Notes: generated from the letters alone by a model not told the origin. A DNA stretch of 27,278 bases from an uncultured Micrococcales bacterium (GCA_903824455.1 CAIJWY010000054.1:1-27278); one strand, 5' to 3'. Positions 15,561 through 23,421 are shown, counted from the first letter of the stretch. Numbers and translations are program-made.

Positions 15561-16400
15561 ATGAGACTCGCTACCCTGAGAGTCAATGGATCCACCCGCG
15601 CTGCTGTTCGAGTTGGAGATTCCTACGCTCTTCTCGAGGCGTCGGACGTCGCAGCTCTTCTACGCACTCCTGGCTGGGAAGCACTTGCCGCTAGAGCGCA
15701 ATCAGCCGGAACAATGGTTCCTTCTGATACAGCTGATTTTGCTCCCTTGGTGAACACCGCAAGAAAGATTATTTGTTGTGGTCTCAACTACAAAGACCAC
15801 ATCAAGGAAACCGGTCGCGATACACCTGAATTTCCAACACTGTTTGGAAAATTCAATGACACCCTCACCGGCGCATTTGATGAGATTGAACTTCCTATTG
15901 AGTCCGACAGAGTGGACTGGGAAGCAGAACTCGTAGTCGTTGTTGGCTCGCGTCTGAGCAAAGCAACACCAGCAGAGGCACTGCGTTCGATTGCCGGATA
16001 CTCTATTGCAAACGACATTTCAATGCGCGACTGGCAGCAGAGAACCCTGCAGTGGCTTCAAGGCAAAGTGTTCACCGCAACAACTCCCCTAGGACCAGAA
16101 ATGGTTACAGCGGATGAGTTTGACCCCACCCAACCACATGCTGTCTCTACATTTGTGAACGGCCAGGCAGCTCAGGAGAGCACCACTGATCAACTCATTT
16201 TCACGAGTGCTGATCTGTTGTCTTACATCTCGACTTTCACCGTGTTATCGCCTGGTGACATCGTTCTCACGGGAACACCAGGTGGTGTGGGCATGGGCAA
16301 GACGCCTCCACAGTATCTCCTCAACGGCGATTTGCTTGTTACCTCAATTGAGGGAATTGGTAGCCAGCGTAACGTGATGAAGGAAGCGAAATTAGGCTAA
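15561..16400 (+). CDS. Fumarylacetoacetate hydrolase family protein (acylpyruvase-like)
   Basis: 279 residues. The C-terminal FAH domain starts near residue 68. KIICCGLNYKDH (69-80), DWEAELVVVVG (119-129; metal ligands Glu121 and Glu123), NDISMRDWQ (151-159; Asp152) and the late ILTGTPGGVG are all present. Family members split acylpyruvates or isomerise/decarboxylate 2-keto acids with Mg2+. One departure: the GK-x-F-D/E segment reads GKVFTATTPLGP, with Thr where an acidic residue is usual, so activity or specificity may be shifted. The ribosome binding site is weak. It is the last gene of the rightward operon, and its TAA overlaps the TAG of the convergent GntR gene (16397-16400). Confidence 0.9.
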   Translation: MRLATLRVNGSTRAAVRVGDSYALLEASDVAALLRTPGWEALAARAQSAGTMVPSDTADFAPLVNTARKIICCGLNYKDHIKETGRDTPEFPTLFGKFNDTLTGAFDEIELPIESDRVDWEAELVVVVGSRLSKATPAEALRSIAGYSIANDISMRDWQQRTLQWLQGKVFTATTPLGPEMVTADEFDPTQPHAVSTFVNGQAAQESTTDQLIFTSADLLSYISTFTVLSPGDIVLTGTPGGVGMGKTPPQYLLNGDLLVTSIEGIGSQRNVMKEAKLG

Positions 16401-17065
16401 GCGCCCGCAGTAACTGGTGAGTGCCTTCTGGCTGCCTCGCGTGCTGCTTCTTCATCATTTCGCATTACAGCTCCAGCAATCTCTACGTGAACGCGGATAG
16501 TGTCTTCAACGTCGAGTTCACCTACTGAAACCCATACCATCGACTGTTCGAGAGCCTGGATAAGACCACAATAAATGTTGATAACAACGGCGTCTTCAGT
16601 AGCACGGGCTATCTCTTCATCGAGTGCCCAGGCAGCAGTGAAAATCTCGCGTGGAGTGGTTGCTTTGAGCAAGAAAGCGAGCGCGATAGCGATCTTTGCG
16701 GCTGAATCGCCATTGCACTTACGCGCTGCTAGGGATACAACTAGTTCCTCCAGAGCATCTTGAATCTGGATGAGTGTCTCGATGTGAGAAGCATCAATCT
16801 GAGTATCCAACAAGCCGTGAGTCAGTGCTGCTCTACGAGAACGAGTTGCGACAAAGACGCCGCCCTTGGGTCCTGGCTTGACATCAATAAAACCGCGGGA
16901 CTGGAGCAGTCGGAGTACTTCATTTAGAGTTCCCGTGGAGACCGTGTACTGCTCTGCGAGGCTGGTTTTTGTTCCCAGAAAAGCACCAATTGCAAGGGGA
17001 GCTGTTCGTATCTCTTCCTCGATGACGAGGGCAAGTCTCGTAGCTTTTGAATCACCAATAATCAT
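16397..17065 (-). CDS. GntR-family regulator, FadR/FCD type
   Basis: 222 residues from ATG 17065, which is preceded by GAAAGGGCG at good spacing. ATGs at 17080 and 17122 in the same frame lack such a site. The winged helix domain covers about residues 5-75: FLGTKTSLAEQYTVSTGTLN followed by EVLRLLQSRGFIDVKPG and the wing GGVFVATR. The C-terminal part is helical, with ALDEEIARAT and a late RVHVEIAGAV...ARRH, consistent with an FCD effector domain. Such proteins are usually repressors released by an acid or CoA-type metabolite. It is divergent from the cyclase gene, and TAATAATTA lies between the two. Autoregulation through this site is the simplest guess. Confidence 0.88.
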   Translation of the reverse strand: MIIGDSKATRLALVIEEEIRTAPLAIGAFLGTKTSLAEQYTVSTGTLNEVLRLLQSRGFIDVKPGPKGGVFVATRSRRAALTHGLLDTQIDASHIETLIQIQDALEELVVSLAARKCNGDSAAKIAIALAFLLKATTPREIFTAAWALDEEIARATEDAVVINIYCGLIQALEQSMVWVSVGELDVEDTIRVHVEIAGAVMRNDEEAAREAARRHSPVTAGA

Positions 17066-17133
17066 GACTCGCCCTTTCATATTTTTGGTTGGTTTCTCTA
17101 ACACTAGACCTGTTTGAGGCATAAATTAAGCTA

Positions 17134-17162
17134 TTGTCAGTAATAATTACTTCGAATAACTT
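17134..17162. promoter_or_regulatory. Promoter-like element enclosing a palindrome, GntR/cyclase gap
   Basis: AGTAATAATTACT (17139-17151) is a perfect 6-1-6 palindrome with the same TAAT-N-ATTA core as the sites at 9589 and 12073. On the plus strand it sits in the spacer of TTGTCA (17134-17139)-N17-TAACTT (17157-17162), a moderate sigma-70 match that would drive the cyclase gene at 17211. The placement suits a repressor site, and the adjacent GntR gene is the obvious candidate binder. Confidence 0.5.
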
Positions 17163-17210
17163 TATTGATACTACTGAGCTGTTGTAGCGCTCCGAAGAAA
17201 GCGAAAATTC

Positions 17211-18191
17211 GTGAATAAGAACCCTCAGAAAGTCACACTTCCCAGCGACGTTCTCGTTGCATTGCAAGAAGCGGCGGCTGCATATTCCAACTGGGGCAGA
17301 TGGGGCGAAGATGACATCTACGGAACCGTCAACTTCATTGACGACGAAGTCCGTGCTGAGGCGGCAAAGCTCGTAACCAGGGGCGTCGCTATCTCTCTTT
17401 CGCAAAGTTTTGATTCGTTAGGTCCCCAAAATGGAGAAGGCCGGCGGACCAACCCCATCCACACCATGATCAACCATGGTCTGGATGCTGAGTTTGGCCG
17501 CCTGCCCTGGCCGCACGGTTTCGGTGGATCTGATGACGTCATCAGCATGCCTTTGCAGGCCTCCACCCAGTGGGATGGGCTAGGGCACATCTTCGATCAT
17601 GGCAAGGCCTGGAACGGCCGTGCTGCAGGTTCTGTCGTTGACAGTTTTGGGGATCACATCACTGGAATTCAAACTGTGAAAGAAAAACTTGTGAGCCGAG
17701 GTGTGCTTCTTGACGTTGCAGGTTTCTTAGGCGAGAACAACGAACTCAAAGATGGTTATGCCATCACGTCAGAAGACCTTGATCGAACTGCAGAACACCA
17801 AGGCGTAGAAATTCGTCGGGGAGATATCATCATGGTGCGAACGGGACAGCTGACCCGTGCACGAAGAGAAGGCTGGGGAACCTACGCAGGTGGTTCAGCT
17901 CCTGGGCTCTCCTTTGGCACAGCAGGATGGATTCATGGCAACGAAGTTGCTGCCGTGGCAACAGACACCTGGGGATTCGAAGTTCGTCCGAACGAGTTTG
18001 AGGGTGCTTTCCAGCCATTGCACCAAATTGCCATTCCTCACATGGGTCTCTTTCTGGGTGAATTGTGGGATCTTGATGAGCTTGCTGCAGATTGCGCAAA
18101 GGACGGCAAATATGAATGCCTTCTCATCGCCGGACCCATTCCTTTCACCGGCGCTGTAGGCGGTCCCGTGAACCCCATTGCGATGAAGTAA
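17211..18191 (+). CDS. Cyclase-family metal hydrolase (kynurenine formamidase fold)
   Basis: 326 residues from GTG 17211. It belongs to the Cyclase/KynB-like superfamily (PF04199), large-subfamily type, with an N-terminal extension starting around YSNWGRWGEDDIYGTVNFI. Classical members have H-x-G-T-H-x-D-x-x-x-H; here the motif reads STQWDGLGH (118-126), so Gln120 stands where the second His usually binds metal, while Asp122 and His126 are kept. The C-terminal region carries IAVATDTWGFEVRP-type and LHQIAIPHMGLFLGEL segments of the fold. Enzymes of this family hydrolyse amides, esters, lactones or cyclic diketones. In this cluster a lactone or cyclic 1,3-diketone would be a logical target (inference). 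It is 4 bp from the next gene, so the two are co-translated. Confidence 0.85.
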   Translation: MNKNPQKVTLPSDVLVALQEAAAAYSNWGRWGEDDIYGTVNFIDDEVRAEAAKLVTRGVAISLSQSFDSLGPQNGEGRRTNPIHTMINHGLDAEFGRLPWPHGFGGSDDVISMPLQASTQWDGLGHIFDHGKAWNGRAAGSVVDSFGDHITGIQTVKEKLVSRGVLLDVAGFLGENNELKDGYAITSEDLDRTAEHQGVEIRRGDIIMVRTGQLTRARREGWGTYAGGSAPGLSFGTAGWIHGNEVAAVATDTWGFEVRPNEFEGAFQPLHQIAIPHMGLFLGELWDLDELAADCAKDGKYECLLIAGPIPFTGAVGGPVNPIAMK

Positions 18192-18195
18192 AACC

Positions 18196-19146
18196 ATGAA
18201 GCTTGCAAGAATTCTCTTCGAAGGAGAGCCCCGAGGAGCAGCGGTCACAGAAGCCGGCTATGTTTTGTTGCCGACTGGGATGGGTGTTCTCGACGTCCTT
18301 TGCATGAGCTCAGCTGAGCAGGCAGAGGTTGTTTCACGAGGAACACCCATAGGCGATGTTGACCTGGCCACGCTGATGTCGCCGATAGAGCCAAGATCAA
18401 TGCGTGACTTCATGACTTTCGAGCAACATCTCGCGGGAGCCATTCGCTGGGTAAACCCCTCTGGTTCGATTGCGCAAGAGTGGTATGAAGCCCCCTGCTT
18501 CTACTTCACAAACCACTTAGTTGCTGTTGGCGCACATGATGACGTCGAATTTCCACCCGGATCGGAGGTGATGGATTTCGAGCTAGAGCTCGCTGTCGTG
18601 CTGCGAAAGGGCGGAAGAAACCTCACCGTCGATCAGGCAAAGGACTGCATCGGTGGCTTCACTATTTTGAATGACTGGTCTGCCCGGGACATTCAGTCGC
18701 GTGAAATGCGGATTGGTCTTGGCCCTGTCAAGGGTAAAGATTTTGCCTCCACACTGGGACCCTGGATTGTCACTCCTGATGAACTGAGTTCTTTCATGGA
18801 CAATGGTGCGCTTGCGCTGAACATGTCAGTTAGCATCAACGGTGTGGTTGTGGGACAGGACAATTCCAAGCACATGTCGTGGACTTTCGCCGAAATGATT
18901 GCCTACGCCTCCCGGGGAAGCAACGTTGAAGCCGGAGATGTTCTCGGTTCCGGAACGTGCGGAACAGGCTGCCTCGCTGAACTGTGGGGATGGGCTGGAA
19001 AACAAGATCCCGCACCGCTCGTGCCCGGAGATGTTATTCGCATGGAAATTGAAGGCATCGGCTCGATCGAGAACAAACTCGTTTCAGGAGTGTCAGCCCA
19101 CCCCATCAGCGGTGCGCGACGCCACGGGGATATCAGGCTGAACTAG
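18196..19146 (+). CDS. Fumarylacetoacetate hydrolase family protein
   Basis: 316 residues with a longer N-terminal part than the FAH at 15561. SMRDFMTFEQHL (68-79) resembles the substrate-loop region of true fumarylacetoacetases. Metal ligands are in DFELELAVVL (127-136; Glu129, Glu131), with Asp160 in NDWSARDIQ and Lys181/Asp182 in KGKDFASTLGPWIVTPDE. The late VLGSGTCGTG and VIRMEIEGIGSIENKLV complete the fold. All expected catalytic residues are present. It would hydrolyse a beta-diketo acid to a carboxylate plus a 3-keto acid or pyruvate. Paired with the CoA-transferase and thiolase at 22708-25256, release of acetoacetate or a homologue is a sensible reading. It starts 4 bp after the cyclase gene. 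Confidence 0.92.
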   Translation: MKLARILFEGEPRGAAVTEAGYVLLPTGMGVLDVLCMSSAEQAEVVSRGTPIGDVDLATLMSPIEPRSMRDFMTFEQHLAGAIRWVNPSGSIAQEWYEAPCFYFTNHLVAVGAHDDVEFPPGSEVMDFELELAVVLRKGGRNLTVDQAKDCIGGFTILNDWSARDIQSREMRIGLGPVKGKDFASTLGPWIVTPDELSSFMDNGALALNMSVSINGVVVGQDNSKHMSWTFAEMIAYASRGSNVEAGDVLGSGTCGTGCLAELWGWAGKQDPAPLVPGDVIRMEIEGIGSIENKLVSGVSAHPISGARRHGDIRLN

Positions 19147-19156
19147 GGAAGATTGA

Positions 19157-19182
19157 CCCGTTTGCCTCTTTAGACAAATGGG
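19157..19182. terminator. Possible hairpin in convergent gap
   Basis: CCCGTTTG (19157-19164) can pair with CAAATGGG (19175-19182), with one G-T pair and a 10-nt loop that contains the stop codon of the leftward SDR gene. It lies where the rightward FAH gene and the leftward SDR gene converge. There is no U-run on either side, so intrinsic termination is uncertain. Confidence 0.35.
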
Positions 19183-19910
19183 GTGGCATTGCCGGCAGAT
19201 TCGCCGCCGTCTGCGATGAATTCTGCACCTGTAGAGAATGAGCTTTCGTCGCTGGCGAGGAAGAGTACCAACGGGGAAATTTCATTTGGCACACCCTCAC
19301 GGTTCATCGGTACGTGACTAAAAGGCATAGTCATCCCCGCCGTCATGGGGGTGGCAATATTTCCAGGGTGGACCGAGTTCACCCTGACCCCATCACGGCC
19401 GAACTCAACTGCAGCAGCCTTGGTCAGACCTCTCACTCCAAACTTTGAGGAAACATATGCGGATCCACCTGCGGAGCCCATCAACCCTGCGGTCGAAGAG
19501 ATGTTAATGATTGAACTGGGTGCGAAACGAATCAATGCTGCTGAGGCCGCACGTATTCCTTTAAATGAGCCCGTGAGGTTGATTGAGATCAGCTTGTCCC
19601 ATTGCTCATCTGTAATGGTGGTCATCGGAGCATAAATCAATATTCCGGCGTTGTTAATTAACACATTGAGCTTGCCGAAAGCTTCGACTGCCTTAGCAAC
19701 CGCGTTGTCCCAATCCGAAGTGCTAGTAACGTCGAGATGAACATAGAGAGCGTTCGGGGCAAGCTCCTCGGCTAGTGCTTGACCTAGATCATCTAAAACG
19801 TCAGCAATGACAATCTGGCCACCCTCAGCCACTATGTTGCGGGCATGTGACTCTCCCATACCGCGTGCGCCGCCAGAAATGAGTGCAACTTTTCCTGCTA
19901 GCCGATTCAT
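19170..19910 (-). CDS. Short-chain dehydrogenase/reductase (copy 1 of tandem pair)
   Basis: 246 residues from ATG 19910. The frame continues upstream through ATG 19922 into the neighbouring gene, but MNRLAGKVALISGG is the standard SDR beginning. Classical SDR: GGARGMG at 13-19 (NAD(P) site), NNAG at 86-89, catalytic Ser139, Tyr152 and Lys156 (AYVSSK), and NSVHPGNIATPMT after the active site. It is close to 3-alpha/20-beta-hydroxysteroid and cyclopentanol dehydrogenase types, which oxidise secondary ring alcohols with NAD. It is about 70% identical by eye to the next gene upstream, 28 bp away, so the pair arose by tandem duplication. Last gene of the dioxygenase operon. Confidence 0.92.
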   Translation of the reverse strand: MNRLAGKVALISGGARGMGESHARNIVAEGGQIVIADVLDDLGQALAEELAPNALYVHLDVTSTSDWDNAVAKAVEAFGKLNVLINNAGILIYAPMTTITDEQWDKLISINLTGSFKGIRAASAALIRFAPSSIINISSTAGLMGSAGGSAYVSSKFGVRGLTKAAAVEFGRDGVRVNSVHPGNIATPMTAGMTMPFSHVPMNREGVPNEISPLVLFLASDESSFSTGAEFIADGGESAGNATPFV

Positions 19911-19938
19911 ACTGAATCTCATTTCTCGAAGTCGTGGA

Positions 19939-20685
19939 TTATGAGAATGGTGTGGCGTTACCTGCTCGTTCGCCACCATCGGCAACAAACTCGGCACCGG
20001 TAGAGAATGAGCTTTCATCGCTGGCGAGGAAAATCACCATGTTGGTGATTTCGGAAGCTTCTCCGAAGCGATTCATAGGGACATGTGGCACCTTGGCATC
20101 TGAGAAACCAGCCGTCATGGGTGTGTTCACATTACCTGGGTGAATGGAGTTCACTCGCACACCGTCACGGCCAAACTCAACCGCGGCAGCCTTTGTCAGA
20201 CCCCTGATTGCAAACTTTGATGAAACATATGCCGTGCCGCCAGAGAAACCCGCAAGACCAGCTGTCGATGACACATTAATAATTGAACTCGGAGCATTCG
20301 CGGTGAGAACAGGAGCTGCTGCCCTGATTCCCTTGAAAGTTCCAGTTAGGTTGATGCCGATAAGACGATCCCATTGTTCATCAGTGAGATCACCAATCGG
20401 TGCAACAGTCAAGATGCCGGCATTATTGACTAGCACGTTGAGAGTGCCAAAAGCTTTGATTGTCTCAGCAATAGCGTTATCCCAATCAGCGGTGCTCGTC
20501 ACATCAAGGTGAACGAATATTGCATTTGGAGCCAGCTCCTGTGCAAGCTTGTTGCCGTCTGCATCAAGAACATCTGCGATGACGACTTTGCCGCCCTCGG
20601 CGACGATGCCCCGGGCATGGGATTCACCCATGCCCCGGGCGCCGCCGGTCACAAGGGCAACTTTTCCCTTGAGTCGAGTAGTCAT
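19939..20685 (-). CDS. Short-chain dehydrogenase/reductase (copy 2 of tandem pair)
   Basis: 248 residues. Classical SDR with VTGGARGMGESHA at 12-24, VNNAGI, Ser140, Tyr153 and Lys157 (AYVSSKF), and C-terminal FSTGAEFVADGG. It shares nearly all motifs with the SDR at 19170-19910, including the closing AGNATPF. Differences cluster around residues 40-50, 92-97 and 190-205, the last being the substrate-binding loop (GFSDAKVPHVPMN versus GMTMPFSHVPMN), so the copies may act on different stereoisomers or successive alcohols. AAGG precedes ATG 20685. It begins 9 bp after the dioxygenase stop, so the two are one unit. Confidence 0.93.
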   Translation of the reverse strand: MTTRLKGKVALVTGGARGMGESHARGIVAEGGKVVIADVLDADGNKLAQELAPNAIFVHLDVTSTADWDNAIAETIKAFGTLNVLVNNAGILTVAPIGDLTDEQWDRLIGINLTGTFKGIRAAAPVLTANAPSSIINVSSTAGLAGFSGGTAYVSSKFAIRGLTKAAAVEFGRDGVRVNSIHPGNVNTPMTAGFSDAKVPHVPMNRFGEASEITNMVIFLASDESSFSTGAEFVADGGERAGNATPFS

Positions 20686-20694
20686 TTTTATACC

Positions 20695-21714
20695 TTAGCC
20701 GTTGCCCTGAACAGAGTAAGGGTTGAGCAGCAGTTCCTTCATTTCATCGGAAGCACCGTCTTCAGTAGCCGTAAATCCTTCTGCTGGAGGGAAGGACTCT
20801 GTCATCGAGTGAGGCATGACGTTGTTGCGGAACATGTTGTTAGAACCTTCAGCAGGGCTCCAGGTGTTTGGCTCCCAGTCAGGTACGTAGTTGCGGTAAC
20901 CACCGGAGTTCAGCTCAATACGCAGACCGCTTGGCTCACGGAAGTAGAGGTAGCTCTGCTCGCCGATACCGTGGATTGAGGGGCCGTACTCCATCGGAGT
21001 GCCGTTCTCCATGATGACATCAGCGGCACGTGAGAGGTCCTCGCGAGCATCAACCCAGAACGCAATGTGGTTGACGCGGGCAGGCATCTCGGCAGTGTCA
21101 AGGACAACACCAAGGTCGTGAGACTTTTCGTTGGTAGTCAGAACGCCGAATACTGTGATGGGTGCTTCGTCTAGGTCGGTGAAAGCCATCGCACGGAAAC
21201 CGAGGGTGTCGCGGTAAAAGGCAGCGAACTTACGAACATCTTTAGAGCAAACGGTGACGTGATCGAGGAATCGAGGAGCAGCTGCGTGGCTGCTGCGCTT
21301 CTCTGGACGGTCGGGGAAGATCGACTTTTCCTCTGGGCTTGCAACGAAGCGCTCGACTTCCCAGACAATCTTCATGCGGTGTCCGTCTGGGCCCTTGAAT
21401 TCGAAAGCACGGCCGTGGCCGTGTCCGCCATCGAGCCAGGTGATCTCTGCACCAGTAGCAGCAACATTCTTAGCTGCGATTTCGAGAGCCTCTGGGCTCG
21501 AGGTACGCCATGCCATGTTCTTCAACGAAGGCTGAGGGCCTGGGCTAACTACGAGTGAGTAACGGTAGTGGTCGTCCCAGCAACGGAGGTAGGCGATGCC
21601 GTCGATCATGTCTACCTGACGCATACCGAACTTCTGGGTGTAAAAGTCCGACGATGCCTGAACGTCAGGGCTCGTGATTTCAAGGTGAGCTATGTGCGAA
21701 AGAAGTTTGTCCAT
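20695..21714 (-). CDS. Type I extradiol ring-cleavage dioxygenase (VOC superfamily)
   Basis: 339 residues in two VOC modules, as in catechol 2,3-dioxygenase and BphC. The C-terminal module holds the iron: His152 (LDHVTV), His216 (VNHIAFW) and Glu267 (LRIEL). Second-sphere residues line up as well: His199, His248 and Tyr257 in YLYFREPSG. So the enzyme should be active, opening a catechol-type ring beside the diol with O2 and Fe(II). The N-terminal module is structural (HIAHLEITSPD, HGHGRAFEFKGPDGH). A 65-residue tail (from about 275) is longer than in typical C23O. The expected substrate is the product of the flavin monooxygenase encoded at 9721. A TAAGGA ribosome binding site precedes the ATG. 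First gene of a leftward three-gene unit. Confidence 0.93.
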   Translation of the reverse strand: MDKLLSHIAHLEITSPDVQASSDFYTQKFGMRQVDMIDGIAYLRCWDDHYRYSLVVSPGPQPSLKNMAWRTSSPEALEIAAKNVAATGAEITWLDGGHGHGRAFEFKGPDGHRMKIVWEVERFVASPEEKSIFPDRPEKRSSHAAAPRFLDHVTVCSKDVRKFAAFYRDTLGFRAMAFTDLDEAPITVFGVLTTNEKSHDLGVVLDTAEMPARVNHIAFWVDAREDLSRAADVIMENGTPMEYGPSIHGIGEQSYLYFREPSGLRIELNSGGYRNYVPDWEPNTWSPAEGSNNMFRNNVMPHSMTESFPPAEGFTATEDGASDEMKELLLNPYSVQGNG

Positions 21715-21880
21715 AATGAATCCTTAAGGTTGATTAATTAATTATGTTGAAGTTATCCTCGCCAACCTCTGCAGGGGAACACGCAGATTTGAATAGCAGT
21801 TATAAGAGATAGCGGGTGCCCTATGTGCCAACCTACTGGGAGGCTGGAAACATCTACTCATGAAGAAAGAGGCGTTTAAC

Positions 21881-22642
21881 GTGGAGCTCGAAGGAAAAGT
21901 GGTTGTCGTCACCGGCGCCGCAGGCGGCCAGGGTGCAGCCGAAGCCTTCTATATGGCCAAGCGCGGTGCCACAGTGATTGCAGCGGACATCGTTAAAGAA
22001 CCTGAGTGGCTTGATGAAGCGCCCTCCTCGATCTCCTATTTCCAGCTTGATATTGCAAGTGAAGCAAGCTGGGGTGCTCTCACAACTGAGATTTCACGCA
22101 GCCACAAAAACATTCATGGCTTTGTGAATAACGCAGGCATCACTAACCGTGCCCGTCTCAACGACATCGACCTGGCAAGCTTCCAGAAAGTAATGGACGT
22201 CAACCTGACAGGAAGCCTGTTAGGAATCCAGGCACTCTCACCTCTGATGAACCAAGGTGGATCTATCGTGCTTGTGGGTTCATTGGCATCGATGACCGGA
22301 CACTTTCCTGTTGCGTACACCGTCAGCAAATGGGCAGTTCGAGGTCTCGCGCGTGTAGCAAGCCTGGAGCTGGGTCACCTGGGAATTCGAGTGAATATCA
22401 TTCATCCTGGTTTCATCAAGACTCCGATGACCGCTACTGCTCCGGACGCTTATTTGAAACATACTCTTGCAGAAAACCCTCTGGGCCGACTCGGTGACGT
22501 CGAGGATGTTTCACCAACAGTGAGCTTCCTGCTTTCAGATAACTCTTCCTATATTTCTGGTGCAGAGATACCCATAGATGGTGGACAGTCTGCTCATGGC
22601 GGGATGAAAAGACTTTCTGACATGGCTCGAGAAGATAACTAA
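21881..22642 (+). CDS. Short-chain dehydrogenase/reductase
   Basis: 253 residues if translation starts at GTG 21881, which has AAAGAGG 9 nt upstream and gives the usual N-terminus MELEGKVVVVTGAAGGQG. The ATG at 21860 (260 residues) is the alternative but has no nearby ribosome binding site. Motifs: TGAAGGQG cofactor loop, FVNNAGI, VNLTGS, GSLASMTGHFPVAYTVSKW (catalytic Ser, Tyr, Lys), IHPGFIKTPM, and ISGAEIPIDGG at the end. It is clearly more distant from the tandem SDR pair than those are from each other, so it probably catalyses a separate alcohol/ketone step. It is divergent from the dioxygenase gene across a 166-bp AT-rich gap containing overlapping ATTAATTAAT repeats (21733-21744). Confidence 0.9.
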   Translation: MELEGKVVVVTGAAGGQGAAEAFYMAKRGATVIAADIVKEPEWLDEAPSSISYFQLDIASEASWGALTTEISRSHKNIHGFVNNAGITNRARLNDIDLASFQKVMDVNLTGSLLGIQALSPLMNQGGSIVLVGSLASMTGHFPVAYTVSKWAVRGLARVASLELGHLGIRVNIIHPGFIKTPMTATAPDAYLKHTLAENPLGRLGDVEDVSPTVSFLLSDNSSYISGAEIPIDGGQSAHGGMKRLSDMAREDN

Positions 22643-22654
22643 CCATCGTGCCAA

Positions 22655-22668
22655 AGTACTCGAGTACT
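22655..22668. promoter_or_regulatory. 14-bp perfect palindrome before CoA-transferase genes
   Basis: AGTACTCGAGTACT is a perfect 7+7 inverted repeat in the 65-bp gap between the SDR and the CoA-transferase subunit A. It lies about 40 bp before the start codon and could be an operator for the CoA-transferase/thiolase unit. It lacks the TAAT-N-ATTA core of the other three sites, so a different regulator, or none, may bind it. It has no U-run, so it is not a terminator. Confidence 0.4.
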
Positions 22669-22707
22669 CTCTTAAATAAATCGAAACCTTGAAAGGCATA
22701 GGCAGAA

Positions 22708-23421
22708 ATGTCCAAGATGAAATCTTCCGCAAAGCAAGTTATTGCGGAACTCGTTTTTGATGGCGCCACAATTGCAGTTGGTGGGTTTGGACTCAGTGGC
22801 AACCCTACTGACCTGATTGAGGCATTACGCGACTCGGGTGCGACCGACTTGACCATCATCTCGAACAACATGGGCGTCGACGGTAAGGGCCTGGGCCTTC
22901 TGCTAGAAAATCACCAGGTCAAGAAAGTCCTTGCGTCCTATGTGGGAGAGAACAAGCTCTTTGCAGAGCAGTACCTAAGCGGAGAACTCGAAGTGGAATT
23001 CGTTCCTCAAGGTACTCTCGCTGAACGTATGCGAGCTGGAGGTTCGGGTATTCCTGGCTTCTACACAAAAACAGGTGTGGGCACCCCTGTTGCTGAAGGC
23101 AAAGAGCACAAGGAATTTGCTGGGGATACCTACATTCTCGAACGCGGAATTGTTGCAGACATCTCTCTTGTGCACGCATATATGGCTGATCGGGAAGGCA
23201 ACCTAATCTACCGTCACACGGCCAGGAACTTCAATCCATTAGTTGCCCAATGTGGCAAGGTTACTGTTGCTGAAGCAGAGGACATAGTCCAGGACTATCT
23301 CAACCCCAACATGATCGTGACCCCAGGAATCTTTGTGCAGCACCTGTTGCAATCTACTCCTCGGGAAAAAGAAATTGAACAACGAACTGTTCGCTCTCAC
23401 AACCAGACAGAGGTGGCATAA
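22708..23421 (+). CDS. 3-oxoacid CoA-transferase subunit A
   Basis: 237 residues, alpha subunit of a family I CoA-transferase (ScoA/AtoD/PcaI type). AVGGFGLSGNPTDLIEAL near the N-terminus and GGSGIPGFYTKTGVGT in the middle are the family signatures. It pairs with subunit B 2 bp downstream to move CoA from succinyl-CoA or acetyl-CoA to a 3-keto acid. The spacing and fixed order A-B-thiolase mean that the product goes straight to thiolysis. GAAAGGC lies upstream of ATG 22708. The SDR upstream reads in the same direction and may be part of the same transcript. The keto acid could be acetoacetate or 3-oxoadipate; the motifs do not distinguish them safely. Confidence 0.94.
   Translation: MSKMKSSAKQVIAELVFDGATIAVGGFGLSGNPTDLIEALRDSGATDLTIISNNMGVDGKGLGLLLENHQVKKVLASYVGENKLFAEQYLSGELEVEFVPQGTLAERMRAGGSGIPGFYTKTGVGTPVAEGKEHKEFAGDTYILERGIVADISLVHAYMADREGNLIYRHTARNFNPLVAQCGKVTVAEAEDIVQDYLNPNMIVTPGIFVQHLLQSTPREKEIEQRTVRSHNQTEVA

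Noticed and set aside
19911..20018. N-terminal extension of the first tandem SDR
   Set aside because: The added residues overlap the preceding SDR gene and precede the standard SDR start; no ribosome binding site supports them.
21733..21744. ATTAATTAATTA repeats in the dioxygenase/SDR divergent gap
   Set aside because: Resembles the TAAT-N-ATTA sites but the half-site spacing is wrong (0 or 2 nt). It is better explained as AT-rich promoter sequence.
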